This document shows, one piece after another, positions 53,601 through 64,000 of a stretch of 64,000 bases of DNA. The first letter of the stretch is position 1, and each line of letters opens with the position of its first letter. A program made the translations under genes and the position numbers. Source of the stretch: Crotophaga sulcirostris (Eukaryota > Chordata > Aves > Cuculiformes > Crotophagidae); assembly GCA_013397455.1 (NCBI GenBank), contig VYZB01000125.1, forward strand, positions 1,103,800-1,167,799. Direction: 5' to 3'. A model generated the notes under the pieces. It worked only from the letters and a program-made list of their open reading frames with translations, was not told where the DNA came from and did not search any database.

Positions 53601-56600
53601 TAATGTTATTTTGAGTAAGAAATAATGGCTGCTGATTCTAAGCTCATCCAGGAACAAAAAGAAAACCATGAAGGGCTTATTCAATACAATGTAAGTTATG
53701 CAGATGTTTCTCAATTTTCTTGCTGAATTTGTATGCTGGAGTCAGGGTTTCATTTGATCAAACCATTTCAGCAGAAAGAATGGGTCCTTAAGTACTTTTG
53801 TCATTCCATACCAACAGCTTATGAAAGCAGCCTGCGGAAGGGCACGAAATCAAGTACCCTTGTCAGTCCCACATGGAAGGAGCATCCTTTATTGCTGGTA
53901 CTTGGGTTGTGCATTCAGAGCTAAATTTTTGTTCTGTTCATTTCAGAATAAACAGAAACAAAATGGAAGGAGAAAACAAACCTGCTAGAAGAGAGTCAGT
54001 CAAGTGGAGCTTTGCCATTGATTCGGTCAGAGTGAGCTTGTAGGATAGGCATCACAGAGCAGTGACTTACTACACGTAGTACGATTGTATTATCCTGCAC
54101 CAAATGAGTATGTAAAGTATGGAAAGAAGAGAAAATGGGTGGCTTTGGAGCTTTTGTTCAGCTGGTGTTTTAACTGAGAGAGTAAGACTGAACTGACTTC
54201 TCTTCAAAATCAGTAAGAAATCCAAAGTTGCAGGAACTGGTAAGGAAATCTCCCTCATTGCAAAGCAAAACCTCCGTTGATCATGGAGATAGTTGCAGTT
54301 TGCTCTGAATAAGATCCTCTAACACAAAAATGTCAGGTCCTCTGTGAATACCAGTGAGCTAAATATAGCTGGATTTGCAGAGGAAGAAAACAGCTATTCT
54401 TGAAAATGCATTTTTAGTCTAGCAAGGCCAATTTAATGCAAAGCAAAAAATAGGTTTCACTATACGCAAGAGATGAACTCAAAAATATTGACCTGAAGGA
54501 TTTATTTGTTGTTTTAAATGGTTTAAGCAGGCATGTAATAATAATAAAAGTAGAAACCATCATACTCAGTCAAAGAAATTGCCTTGTATTTTGTCTTTGA
54601 GGCATAAGCGCAGCAGAAGGTTAAAAAGAAACAACAATGAATTCTCCTAGACTGAAGCAAAAATTTTGTGTCCCGAGTGTACCTCGTCAAAATTGATTTG
54701 GAGCATGTTTATACTTCTACATTTTGAAATAATGGCTTCTTTAAAATCTGTGTTTGTATTCATCAAAATCGATGCAGCAAAATCAGCCAGTAAAGCTCCC
54801 TCCTTACCACAAGCAGAGCTGGGGGGCTCCTGCAGACCTGGTTGTGCTGTTTCAGGGCAGAATATGACTGTTGTTCGTGGACTGTGGGAGTGTCGAGCAC
54901 TGGGAAGGACCAGAGCTACCAACAGGACATGTCCTGTGGTTCCCGAGCTGCCCCAACACAATTTAACCTGGTTGTTGAGGGACCAAGGAGTCATGGTTCA
55001 ACAGTGAGCACAAACCAGCCTCCACTCCGGTGCCTGATGCAGAGATGTCACCGGTTCCCGTTCTTCCCCATACTTTCCAGGCAGCTTTAGAAATTTGTGA
55101 TGTTGTTTATACAGCAGAAGGCAGCTGAGAACTATTGTCAGAGGATCAATACATTATGACAAATGAAAAGCCTCTCAAAGAGAAAGAGGTTAGTCTGCAA
55201 CTGCCAAAACAAAGATGCCTACCAGAATATACAGGAGGTGCTGCTCTGATGCATGGGCAAGGAGACAAATTGGAAGAGAAAAGGGAATCTAGGGGAAGAG
55301 ATCGGGAAGAGATTATGATTGTACTGGGTTTTTTTTTTCTCCTATTAAAGAAGGGTCTTGCTGGGGAAGTGCTCAACATGTCTGAGCGAAGCTCTGGGAG
55401 GTGGGAGGCACAGTAGGAAATCAGAGGTGGAGCTGGAGCTGTCCTGAAGCCTGCGTTCATAACTTCACAGCGGGGGGCTTGCGGGCCAGGAGCCAGGTCT
55501 TGCCTCTGCCTGTAGCTGTGCCATGGCCACCCCCATGGGTTCTTACCAGGTGAGTGTGATGCTGTGACCAGAGAGCGGAAAATAAAAACAAGGAAGACCT
55601 TTTCCTTCTGCAGTTTGGTGGTTTGACATCATTTCCATCTTAAAATTTGTCTTTCCTGTTGCTAATGCGACTGTCACTGCATTCTATCAGCAGTAGAAAA
55701 TGAAGATCCATATGTTTTCTCTCCTAGACTGAGTAATGGGGGTGGAAAAGGGAAATGCAGCAACTAGAAATCTACCAATCGAGCTCTAGTGGTACAAAAG
55801 AGTATTTTACAAGATCAGCTCCCTTATCTGGCAGACATTTCCCAGCCAAAGCTCTGTTAATGGGGTCAGCTGCAGTGGGCAGGAGAGCCTTGTTGACCTC
55901 TTTAATTGTCAAGCCTTTATGAAGGGTTTTTCAGGTTTAGCACTTTTCAGCTAATGATGTCAGATTCTTCACCAAGGCATTATTCAATCTGTGTTCGCAT
56001 TTGGCCTTTAAATGGCTGAAGTATCTGTGGTCACAAAACCCAGGGTGGGGGAATGTAATGAAATTTATATTTACAAAGAGCAGGTTACTCACTCAGCAGT
56101 AAGGCTTTTCTTACACTGCTAATTGCCCATTAATCGCCATCCATTCAGCCATTAACTGCTTCTGCCAGAGAAGGGAAACCTGAGGTTTAATCCTGCCTAT
56201 GCCCCTGAGTCCTATGGTTTCACCAATTAATTAATGTTCATGTTGTGTTTATGGCAACTAAAAAATAATGTATGTATTGTAAATTCAGTATCTTGAGCAT
56301 TCACAAGATCTTCATCAGACTTACAGTTACATTGCAGAGACATTTATTTAAAAGAATGCAGAGGGAGTAGGAGGACAAAATATGTGATGAACAATATGCT
56401 ATCATCTTCCTCTTGTTCTTTGTGATTTACATTTTCAACATCAGAGCAGCCTGTAATGTTTAATGGAGATAATTAAATATAATTTGAAGACAAGATAGCT
56501 CTTTTTAGTGGTGGAACAGAACCTACTAACAAACTTAACTAGCAACAGTAATTCGCCAGTGAGTTGAAGAGTAAAATGCATTTAAAAGCTTAGCACTAGA

Positions 56601-58140
56601 TTGTGTTAGGTGATGCTAACAGAAAGGAATGAAAATCAATTAGTTTAGCCAAGGTGCTTAAAACATGATTACTGCTGGAGAGAAAGTCTTGTGAAAACTG
56701 ATATTACGTAGTAGTTAAGATTTATTCTGGTACCTTAATTGGAAGACCAGGGAAGTTTAAGCAGAAAGATCAAGTGATTTGATTCTCCAAGACTTCAAAA
56801 TCAATGTAGTTTTAGCGTATTTTATTGACTGGAAGATGAAATCTGTTAATGACTGAAGATAAGAAAGAAAGGTTAGGGCCTCTAAATATCCCTGTTGATA
56901 ATTGCTCTGTGTGTTGAGTGCACAGAGCCCTGCACTTCAACCCAGCACTAGCACCAGATTTTGTCCAATTTGGAATTGAGCAAGGACTTGCTTGGGAAAA
57001 AATAAATATATCTTCTGGATGCGAGCCCAGGCAGCGTCTGTGGAGCGTAGAGGCTTGTTCAGTGCCCAGTCCTGTGTCACTGGGCTCGGGAAGGTAATGT
57101 GTAAGACAACCTTTATTAAAGTAAACTTCCCTGTGGGAGCAGGACTGGCTTGATTTGATTGCACTCATACACAGAGAAAAATTCCTCCTTTGGATGCTTT
57201 TTCTCCCTTGAGGCCTATGGCTTGCATTTGCTGACAGAAGTTTTTTACAAATTCAGCCTTGTATTTACAAGCTTCCTTGTGGCTTCCTCATGCAGAGACA
57301 AGGGAACTACTAGGTACTCAACATTTATTTCTTGATACATAATAAGGGCTAGAAGACAGTAAATAAATCTCAGTTAAGTATAAAAGCAGGTATGCTGTGC
57401 AACTATGAAGACAACAATAAACACTGGGGGTTTTTTATCCTGTCAAAAATATATTTAATAAGGTATAGATGCAGAATACAGTGTGGGCCATTAACTTTTG
57501 CAAAGTCATGGATTTGTTAAATGTGTGAGCTGATTTGGCCTAAAACTCACGTTTTTCTCATCCTATAATATTCCAGATTGCTTTCTGTATAAGTACCCCA
57601 AATTAAACTGCTGATAAGGAGCTCTAAATAATTCATAGCAATTTGTAGTGTTATCTCTGAGGTATGATGCATAGGACTTAATTTCTGGGTTGACTCGGAG
57701 CTGGTAATGAGGAATGTGAGCTGTGGTAGGGTGATACAGGACAAAGTATAACCTTGTTAGACCATATTGGAAAATAGTTTGGATTTTGCTGTAAATTGTA
57801 ATTGTGGCATCAAACTTCAATAGAGATTCAATTTGATATTTGTTTGATAATTAAGAGAGGAAGCACTTTCCTGATGCTCTGGATTGGCATTGATATGCAT
57901 GGATACCTCTTGACGGTAAGGGAGATGGTGGAATGACTGGAATTTGGGAGGTCCTAAAATGATGGAGTTTTTGTAATTAGATCTCATTTAAATGAGCACC
58001 TAAATAATCAAGTATTCTGAGATTACCCATTCCCAGTTTATCATAACAATAAACGCCCATCTGCATGTCACAGAAACCCAAGGACTGCGTAAACCACAAA
58101 GCAAGCTCACTCCAGTTTATGAATTATGATGGATTGAGCA

Positions 58141-58154
58141 GTTGCTATAGCAAC
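58141..58154. promoter_or_regulatory. Candidate RFX X-box (perfect palindrome, second copy)
   Basis: The same 14 bases as at 47629, GTTGCTATAGCAAC, with different flanking sequence. It sits in a repeat-free, AT-rich stretch (about 58000-58220) without coding potential. Confidence 0.5.
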
Positions 58155-58924
58155 AGTTTGTTCTAATTGTGATACATTAGTAGCAACAAGGATTGGATGG
58201 CTCAAGTCATTTAGTTAATTAAATGCAAACTTGGACAGCTCTGAAGGAATAATAGAGAAAATTAACACCTACTAGTGCACACTTGTAAAATGTGAACAAT
58301 TTGTCTGAAAAAATCACAGAGCATTTCTGTATTCTTGACAGGTCTTTTCTGCCTTTTCGTGTCTTCCTGTGGGATGTGGTGTGATTTAATCTGAAGTGCT
58401 TGCTGAGATGGGGTGTGAGGGGTCAGGAAAGCCTGTTGTCTGCATCAGGCAGTGTTGGACGTTGGCTGGGGAGTGCGACTTGGAGTGACTGCAACAGGCG
58501 AGGGGATGGGTTTGTGATGCGGAGGGCTAGCACAAATCTTTCGGTATTTGCATGAGTGTGTTTGAGCATCAGAGAAAGCCCAGTCCCATTTTTACAAACG
58601 AAGATGCTGGCATTTGCTGGCAGAATTTAAGGGTTGCACCTGGAGGTAAACTATTTGGCTTCATCGTTCTTGCAGGCACAGTTGAGCTATTGTCAGCAAA
58701 CGTGCACAGACCAAACCTGCACTGGTCTTTGCTGCCCACATCCCCTCTCTGAAATCCTTTTCTTTGGTTGTTTGGGATGGGGGGGCAGGGCATGTTGGGG
58801 TTTTGCTTTGCAGGGCTTTTTTTGAGGATTTGATGTTTTCAGTACACTACTGCCACTGTTAAAACAATACTCTTTGAACATTGACCATTCTGTAGTTATG
58901 GAGGAATACGATCTTCTGAGAACT

Positions 58925-58974
58925 AATATATCAAAATATATATCAAAATATATAACAAAATATATCAAAAATAT
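58925..58974. repeat. AT-rich tandem repeat, unit near ATATATCAAA
   Basis: Four imperfect units of about 12-14 bases (atatatcaaaat, atatatcaaaat, atataacaaaat, atatcaaaaat) follow each other. Confidence 0.85.
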
Positions 58975-61431
58975 TTCAGTTTCCCTGTGCAGTTATCTGT
59001 CCCTGAGTAACTCTGGCTAGGTTACACTGCAGGATGGGGGCTTGTATCCTCAGGAACAGCAGAAACTTTTCTCCTTGTGGACTGCAGAAATGGGGATTAT
59101 GTGAAGAATCCTGTTAGTTTTGGGCTGCTTTATGAATCCTGTGAGGAGAACAGGCACGGTTTTTCAGGCTGCTTTCTGGTGCAGTCTCATCCTGCAGTAT
59201 TTTTCTTTGAATGTAGATATTTCTGAGAAATTAGACTACATAAGAATAGTGAATTATCACAGAAAAGGAAAAAATTTAACCCATTGTTTTGAGTTTTTTT
59301 AATATGAGGAATTATTTTTCTTTATTTTGTTAGGGCTTAAACTCGTAATGATGTTTTGCTGCCATTGCTTTTCCTGGCATGAATCCAACCATTCTTTTAT
59401 GCAATTCTAAAATACTCTCTGTTCCCTTTTACACTTTATAAAATAAAATATTTTTTATGCTAATAAATAAATCAGAGCCAGTAAAATTGCCTGATTGGCT
59501 ACAGTTACAGACTGGTCTTTATACTTGAACACAATCTTTCAATCCCAAAACACATTCAAACTGTGTAGGCACATACACTCTCTAAGCAGCACTGTGATAG
59601 TGTTGTTAAATGGAAAGGACACTTCCAGCCATAAGAAGTTTGTTTCTAAGTAGCAAAAGCAATATGGAAATGCTCTGTTTTAAATAATAATTACATTATA
59701 ATTTAAAAAGTCAGTGAAAAGCAGGCTTGCTTTGTATATATATTTGTCAGTGCTTTTTAAAAAACAGTGTTCTACTCTAGAGGTCTTTAAAGAGAAGTTA
59801 TATGATTAGGATTAGCCTTTTCCTTCTCTACTCCTCCGTTGACACCAGCTTGCACTTCAAATTCCCCTTAAGGTCTCAGAGCAAAATTAGATTTTACTTT
59901 GCATGCAAATATGTGGAATATATTCTCAATATAGGCCTCAGTCAAACTTCAATGCCATTGAAAGATTCCCATTGACTTTTCTGGGGTTTATAGCAGGGCC
60001 ACAGTGATGGATGTAACCAGAGATGACTGTAACTCATATGGGCCTGGGCACACTGTTGGCATAGTTCAGGTCTTGGATGTGCTAGATGGACAAGGATTAG
60101 TTTGTGGCTTTGCACAGCAGTTACTCTTGTGTAGAGGAATATATTGTTGCTTCAACAACCTGCGTGAAGAGGTTAGGTGGGGACCTCCTTCCCTGTCAGC
60201 CAGGTGGAGTCAGCTCGAAGATAGAAGGTAAATTAGGAAGTGAATGAGTGTGTATGTGAAATAGACACCCTGGCAGAAGAATCAACAAGCAAGGAGCTGG
60301 TAGAATTATGCGGAAATGGAATAAATTATCCATAAAATGTTCCCAGACTTAGTGATGCAGGTGAAATAACTACCCAGTGGTCATGTAACATGGCAGTGTG
60401 TTACCTCACCCTTATTTGGGTGCGACCTGATAGAAATCTCTTTGAGAAATCAAAAGAGACTATCACCAACTTTTATGTTCAGAACTATGTAATTATTAAA
60501 GATATTACACCCAGTTGTGGTGGAGAATAAGTCTCGCTCTTCTGGGAGGGCCAGAGGGATTTTGTTTGGTGGGAGAATGGTTTAGGGTGGGGGGTTATTG
60601 TAAGTATGGTAGATCAAGGAGGTTCGGTTGCTGAAGAGAGTGGATGCAAAGGGAATCTATTAACTGGACTGTCTCATAAAAAGAACAATTTTATGCAACT
60701 GGGTGGAAGTGACTGGATATAAATAAAACATTCATATGGCTGAACTGGGGGAGACAAAATTGAAGGTGAAAAGAGAGAAAAAAACTTCGAAACTCGCTCT
60801 GTAAAATGAATCTTCTGCATGGAGCCTTACTTCTCATTAGGAACATAGCATGGGTTGAAATATCGTTTTTCTTTTATTTTTCCCTTGTTGAAACTCTGAA
60901 TTGACAGCTCAGGAAAACCTAGCCTCCTCAGAGCAAGTGTGGGCGAGCACCTTGTATGCACATTGTCCTTTTCAACTATGTCTGAACCCCCAGTCAGATT
61001 TGGAGAAACACCCTCATGGAGAGCTGCTCTGCAGTGCTGGCAGTGACTGGTCCCTCTTGTAAGGGTGGTTTGGGGCTTGACTTTTTTATTTAGCTTTCTT
61101 TTTGCAGTATTAACTTACTGGGGTACTGTGTCTGGTTGTAGAACTATTAAAATGCTTATGTTTGTTTTGGATTATAAATTTAATTTTGCAAGACCTGAAT
61201 ACATTAAATGAAAGGGCTGCTTGTCGTCGTAATGCAAGGCTGACTGATTTACTGTGCAATAAAAATAAAGAAAATTGCAAACCTCAAAGTGGTTAACAGC
61301 ATATAGTGGGGAGAAAACCATTAGGGCATTTGTGCCTCTCTTATTTCCAGGCTATGAATAATTTTGGCAATAGTTTTCAGCGCTGTCAAGGCAAAGCAGC
61401 AGCTCATATCAGCTGCATTCACAGACATTTC

Positions 61432-61445
61432 ATTGCCATGACAAC
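61432..61445. promoter_or_regulatory. Weak RFX-like site
   Basis: ATTGCCATGACAAC differs at two positions from the canonical RFX palindrome GTTGCCATGGCAAC. It lies in a non-repetitive stretch at 61330-61530. Confidence 0.25.
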
Positions 61446-64000
61446 CTTGTGCAGATACATGAGCTGCTGTCGATTGTCAAGCCTGTCGTCAGTTGTGACC
61501 TGCAGCTTCACAAAGGAGCCTACCTGCATAATGCATACCATGTTATCTCATTTGCCCACACTGATAAATGTATACTAAGTGTAAAGAACCAACCTGTGAA
61601 CTAAAAGGAGTTTCAGAAGCTCCTGCTGTCTCTAGGTTTCTATCCTGCTTTTCCTCAGATGATGATTCTTCACATTTGGATATGCTTCGTACCTTGCCTT
61701 TCTCATGCAGCTTCCAAAAGGCTCGATGTAGATCCATGCAAAGAATGGAAGAGAAACATTTGATCCTTCTGGAATTGTGTATCCTGATAAGTTATTGCAA
61801 CGGGATCAGAACAGGTTTACCTTTTTCAGGTCTTCTTTCATCCTAAGCACACAAGATCCCTGGGAAGGTGCACACTGTGGTGTGCCTGCAGTTTTTTAGT
61901 CTTTCTGTGCTTCTGAATGCCCCAAATGCAGCACTGCTTAAGGGCCATGACTTTCCAAAAGCCCTAAGGCTGTGATCTGGTTGTGATAATGAACTGTGGG
62001 AAGGGGAGGTTAAGATCACTAATCAGTTTTTTGATGTTGTAAGTTCTCTATTTAAATTGGCTGAAGAGAAGATCAGTAGAGGTTTTGCCAAATTAAGGCA
62101 TGCTTTGGTGCTGATAGAAAGTTCGTTCCCAACTGAGAAGATCTGCTTCTAGATAGACAGAAAGGTCACTTTTCCACATGTCTTTGTGCTTTTTGCATAG
62201 AGAAAGAAATGGTGCAAGAAGGTCTTCTGTGGAGGCAAATCAAGTTAGCTGAATTATCCACTATAGGGGAGAAACTGGGCATGTTGGTGCTCTGCTCTCT
62301 TGTCAAACTGTAGGCAGGAGAGACCTGCAGCACTTTGCATCTCTATTCTAATCACACGCAGCAAACAGTTTGTATGTTGTTCCTAAAGGCCATACTCTTA
62401 CAGCAATGCTAAAATATTTTATTTATATGCAGGTGTTGCTCTGCTGATATGGTATCTCTGTCACCTTAACCCAAGTCAGTGTTGTATGGACATGAAGATT
62501 TTTACTACACCAGAGAAAAGTAAAATTTAAAAAGAAATGAGAATGATATTTACTTGGTAATTATTATTCTGCTATATAAATTTTTAGAATGTGCAAAATT
62601 AGCATGTGTTATTAGCATGCTTCTGTGGTATTTCAGTCATTCTGGTCATTTTATGTTCCCCTGTGAATCCAGCCATATGTGAAAGCTGTAGCTCATGGGC
62701 CACGCCATCGTTACGAAATGTTGCTGTGGGCTTTAGATCTCAGTCTATTGCACTCTTTCAGCAGGACACCATGTAGCCTCAGGCAACTGATGCTTTGCAC
62801 ATCTGTATTTTTGTTTGTTGAACATCTTTTTGCTTAGTACATCATGTGATATGCAAGCACCAGTTTGTAGTACAATTTTTTAAAGAGGTTTTCTTTGCAT
62901 ATTTAAGTGTTTGAGCTACTATCATGAATGTTGGCTGGATCTTCACTGGAAGCCTAGGACAGTCTCTACTGTGGCCATGTTTAGATGCTTCCTCTTCATT
63001 TTCTACAGACTTTGGGTTTTTTACTTCAGGGAAAGGCATCTCCATTGCAGGAAGATAAATAAGCCTAAAAATTACTTAGAGTTTTCCTATCATGAGTAAT
63101 AAATGCCAGCACCTCTTTTGGTCTGACAGAGACCTCTTCCAAGAACATTTGAATTCTTATACTAGTGATCAGAGAGGTTTACCTTAATGTGTTATCAGCG
63201 TAAGATCAAGCATCTAAAGTTGTTTTCTTGAACTATTAATTAGCACCATGTATCCAAAATGACTGCAAAGTAAAATTCTTGAAGGCTAGGCAGCTTCTCT
63301 GAGTGAAAGTTATTTTAGAACTGTTTTGTTATGCATAACAATTTATGTGGACCATAATATTTTTAGTTCCCAATCTACTTGTCCATCTATATGTTTCCAT
63401 GTACACACATTAGCTTGCAGTTTGTCCTTTTATAATGAATACCTTTCACTAGATATTCGTTGTTGCTTACTCCTTCATCTAACACAAATGGACTGTCTTA
63501 AAATTGTTTGACCGAAGTTTATTTTCTGTTCTAGAATGCATTAATAATTCAAGAAAAATTGTGAGGCAGTTTTGCCTCATGTTGACTCAGCAACTATTTG
63601 GTGAGGAGGAATTGTAACTGTGGTAAGGCTGTCAGGTCTTGACTGTTATGACCAATATTTGATCCCCAAGATATTTCTGGGAAGTTCAGGACCTTCCAGT
63701 GGCTGCACTGGCTTCCTACTGGATTGCCAGTGTTTCTTTAATGGAGAACTTTCTAACACTTCCACAAATTTTCTCTTGAAAACCAAGGACAGGAGATAGG
63801 GATTTTGTTCATTGCGGGTATCATATTGCCTGAAAAGGGTCAGTGCACCATCGCACCTTCTCAAATCCCAAAATTCAGGATGAACATTTGAGCACGCCTA
63901 GTTCTTGGCATCAGCCTGTGTGTCCTCTTCCCAAGAGCTCTCCTGAGGTGGCCAATCTTTCTGTGGCTCCAGTGCCATATCCACTATAGAGATGCCCTGC

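Noticed and set aside
58925..58974. CRISPR-like repeat
   Set aside because: Short AT-rich units without spacers in an animal intron; simple tandem repeat.

Overview
The window is a piece of a bird nuclear genome. Evidence for this is vertebrate-style split exons with consensus splice sites in very long AT-rich introns, CR1 retrotransposon 3' ends with the (ATTCTATG)-type tail, and LTR fragments of a type I recognise from bird genomes. There are no operons, tRNA or rRNA genes, CRISPR arrays or other prokaryotic features. One base, at 14764, is ambiguous (n).

The only protein-coding gene I can support is GRM7 (metabotropic glutamate receptor 7), on the + strand. Three consecutive coding exons are present at 8093-8293 (201 bp), 13142-13281 (140 bp) and 39160-40095 (936 bp). 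By memory of the mammalian gene these are exons 6, 7 and 8. Their phases join without a break: a split glycine codon at the 6/7 junction and phase 0 at the 7/8 junction. Together they encode the end of the Venus-flytrap glutamate-binding domain, the linker, the nine-cysteine domain and transmembrane helices 1-6. Helix 7, the C-terminal tail, the N-terminal half and the promoter lie outside the window.

Layout: 1-8092 intron 5 (end of it); 8093-8293 exon 6; 8294-13141 intron 6; 13142-13281 exon 7; 13282-39159 intron 7, holding an antisense LTR with retroviral priming signals (17607-18360), two CR1 ends (22155-22356 and 28118-28252) and a 29-bp tandem duplication; 39160-40095 exon 8; 40096-64000 intron 8 (start of it), holding a sense CR1 end (43591-43770), a long truncated ERV LTR (44862-45716) and two identical 14-bp RFX X-box palindromes.

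The most interesting observations are these. A minus-strand LTR is abutted by a polypurine tract on one side and a tRNA-Leu primer-binding site on the other, an order that a normal provirus or solo LTR does not give. GTTGCTATAGCAAC occurs twice in intron 8. Within exon 8, the cysteine-rich half differs from the mammalian GRM7 protein I remember far more than the helix half does. I found no convincing new molecular system; most of the window is ordinary intron.
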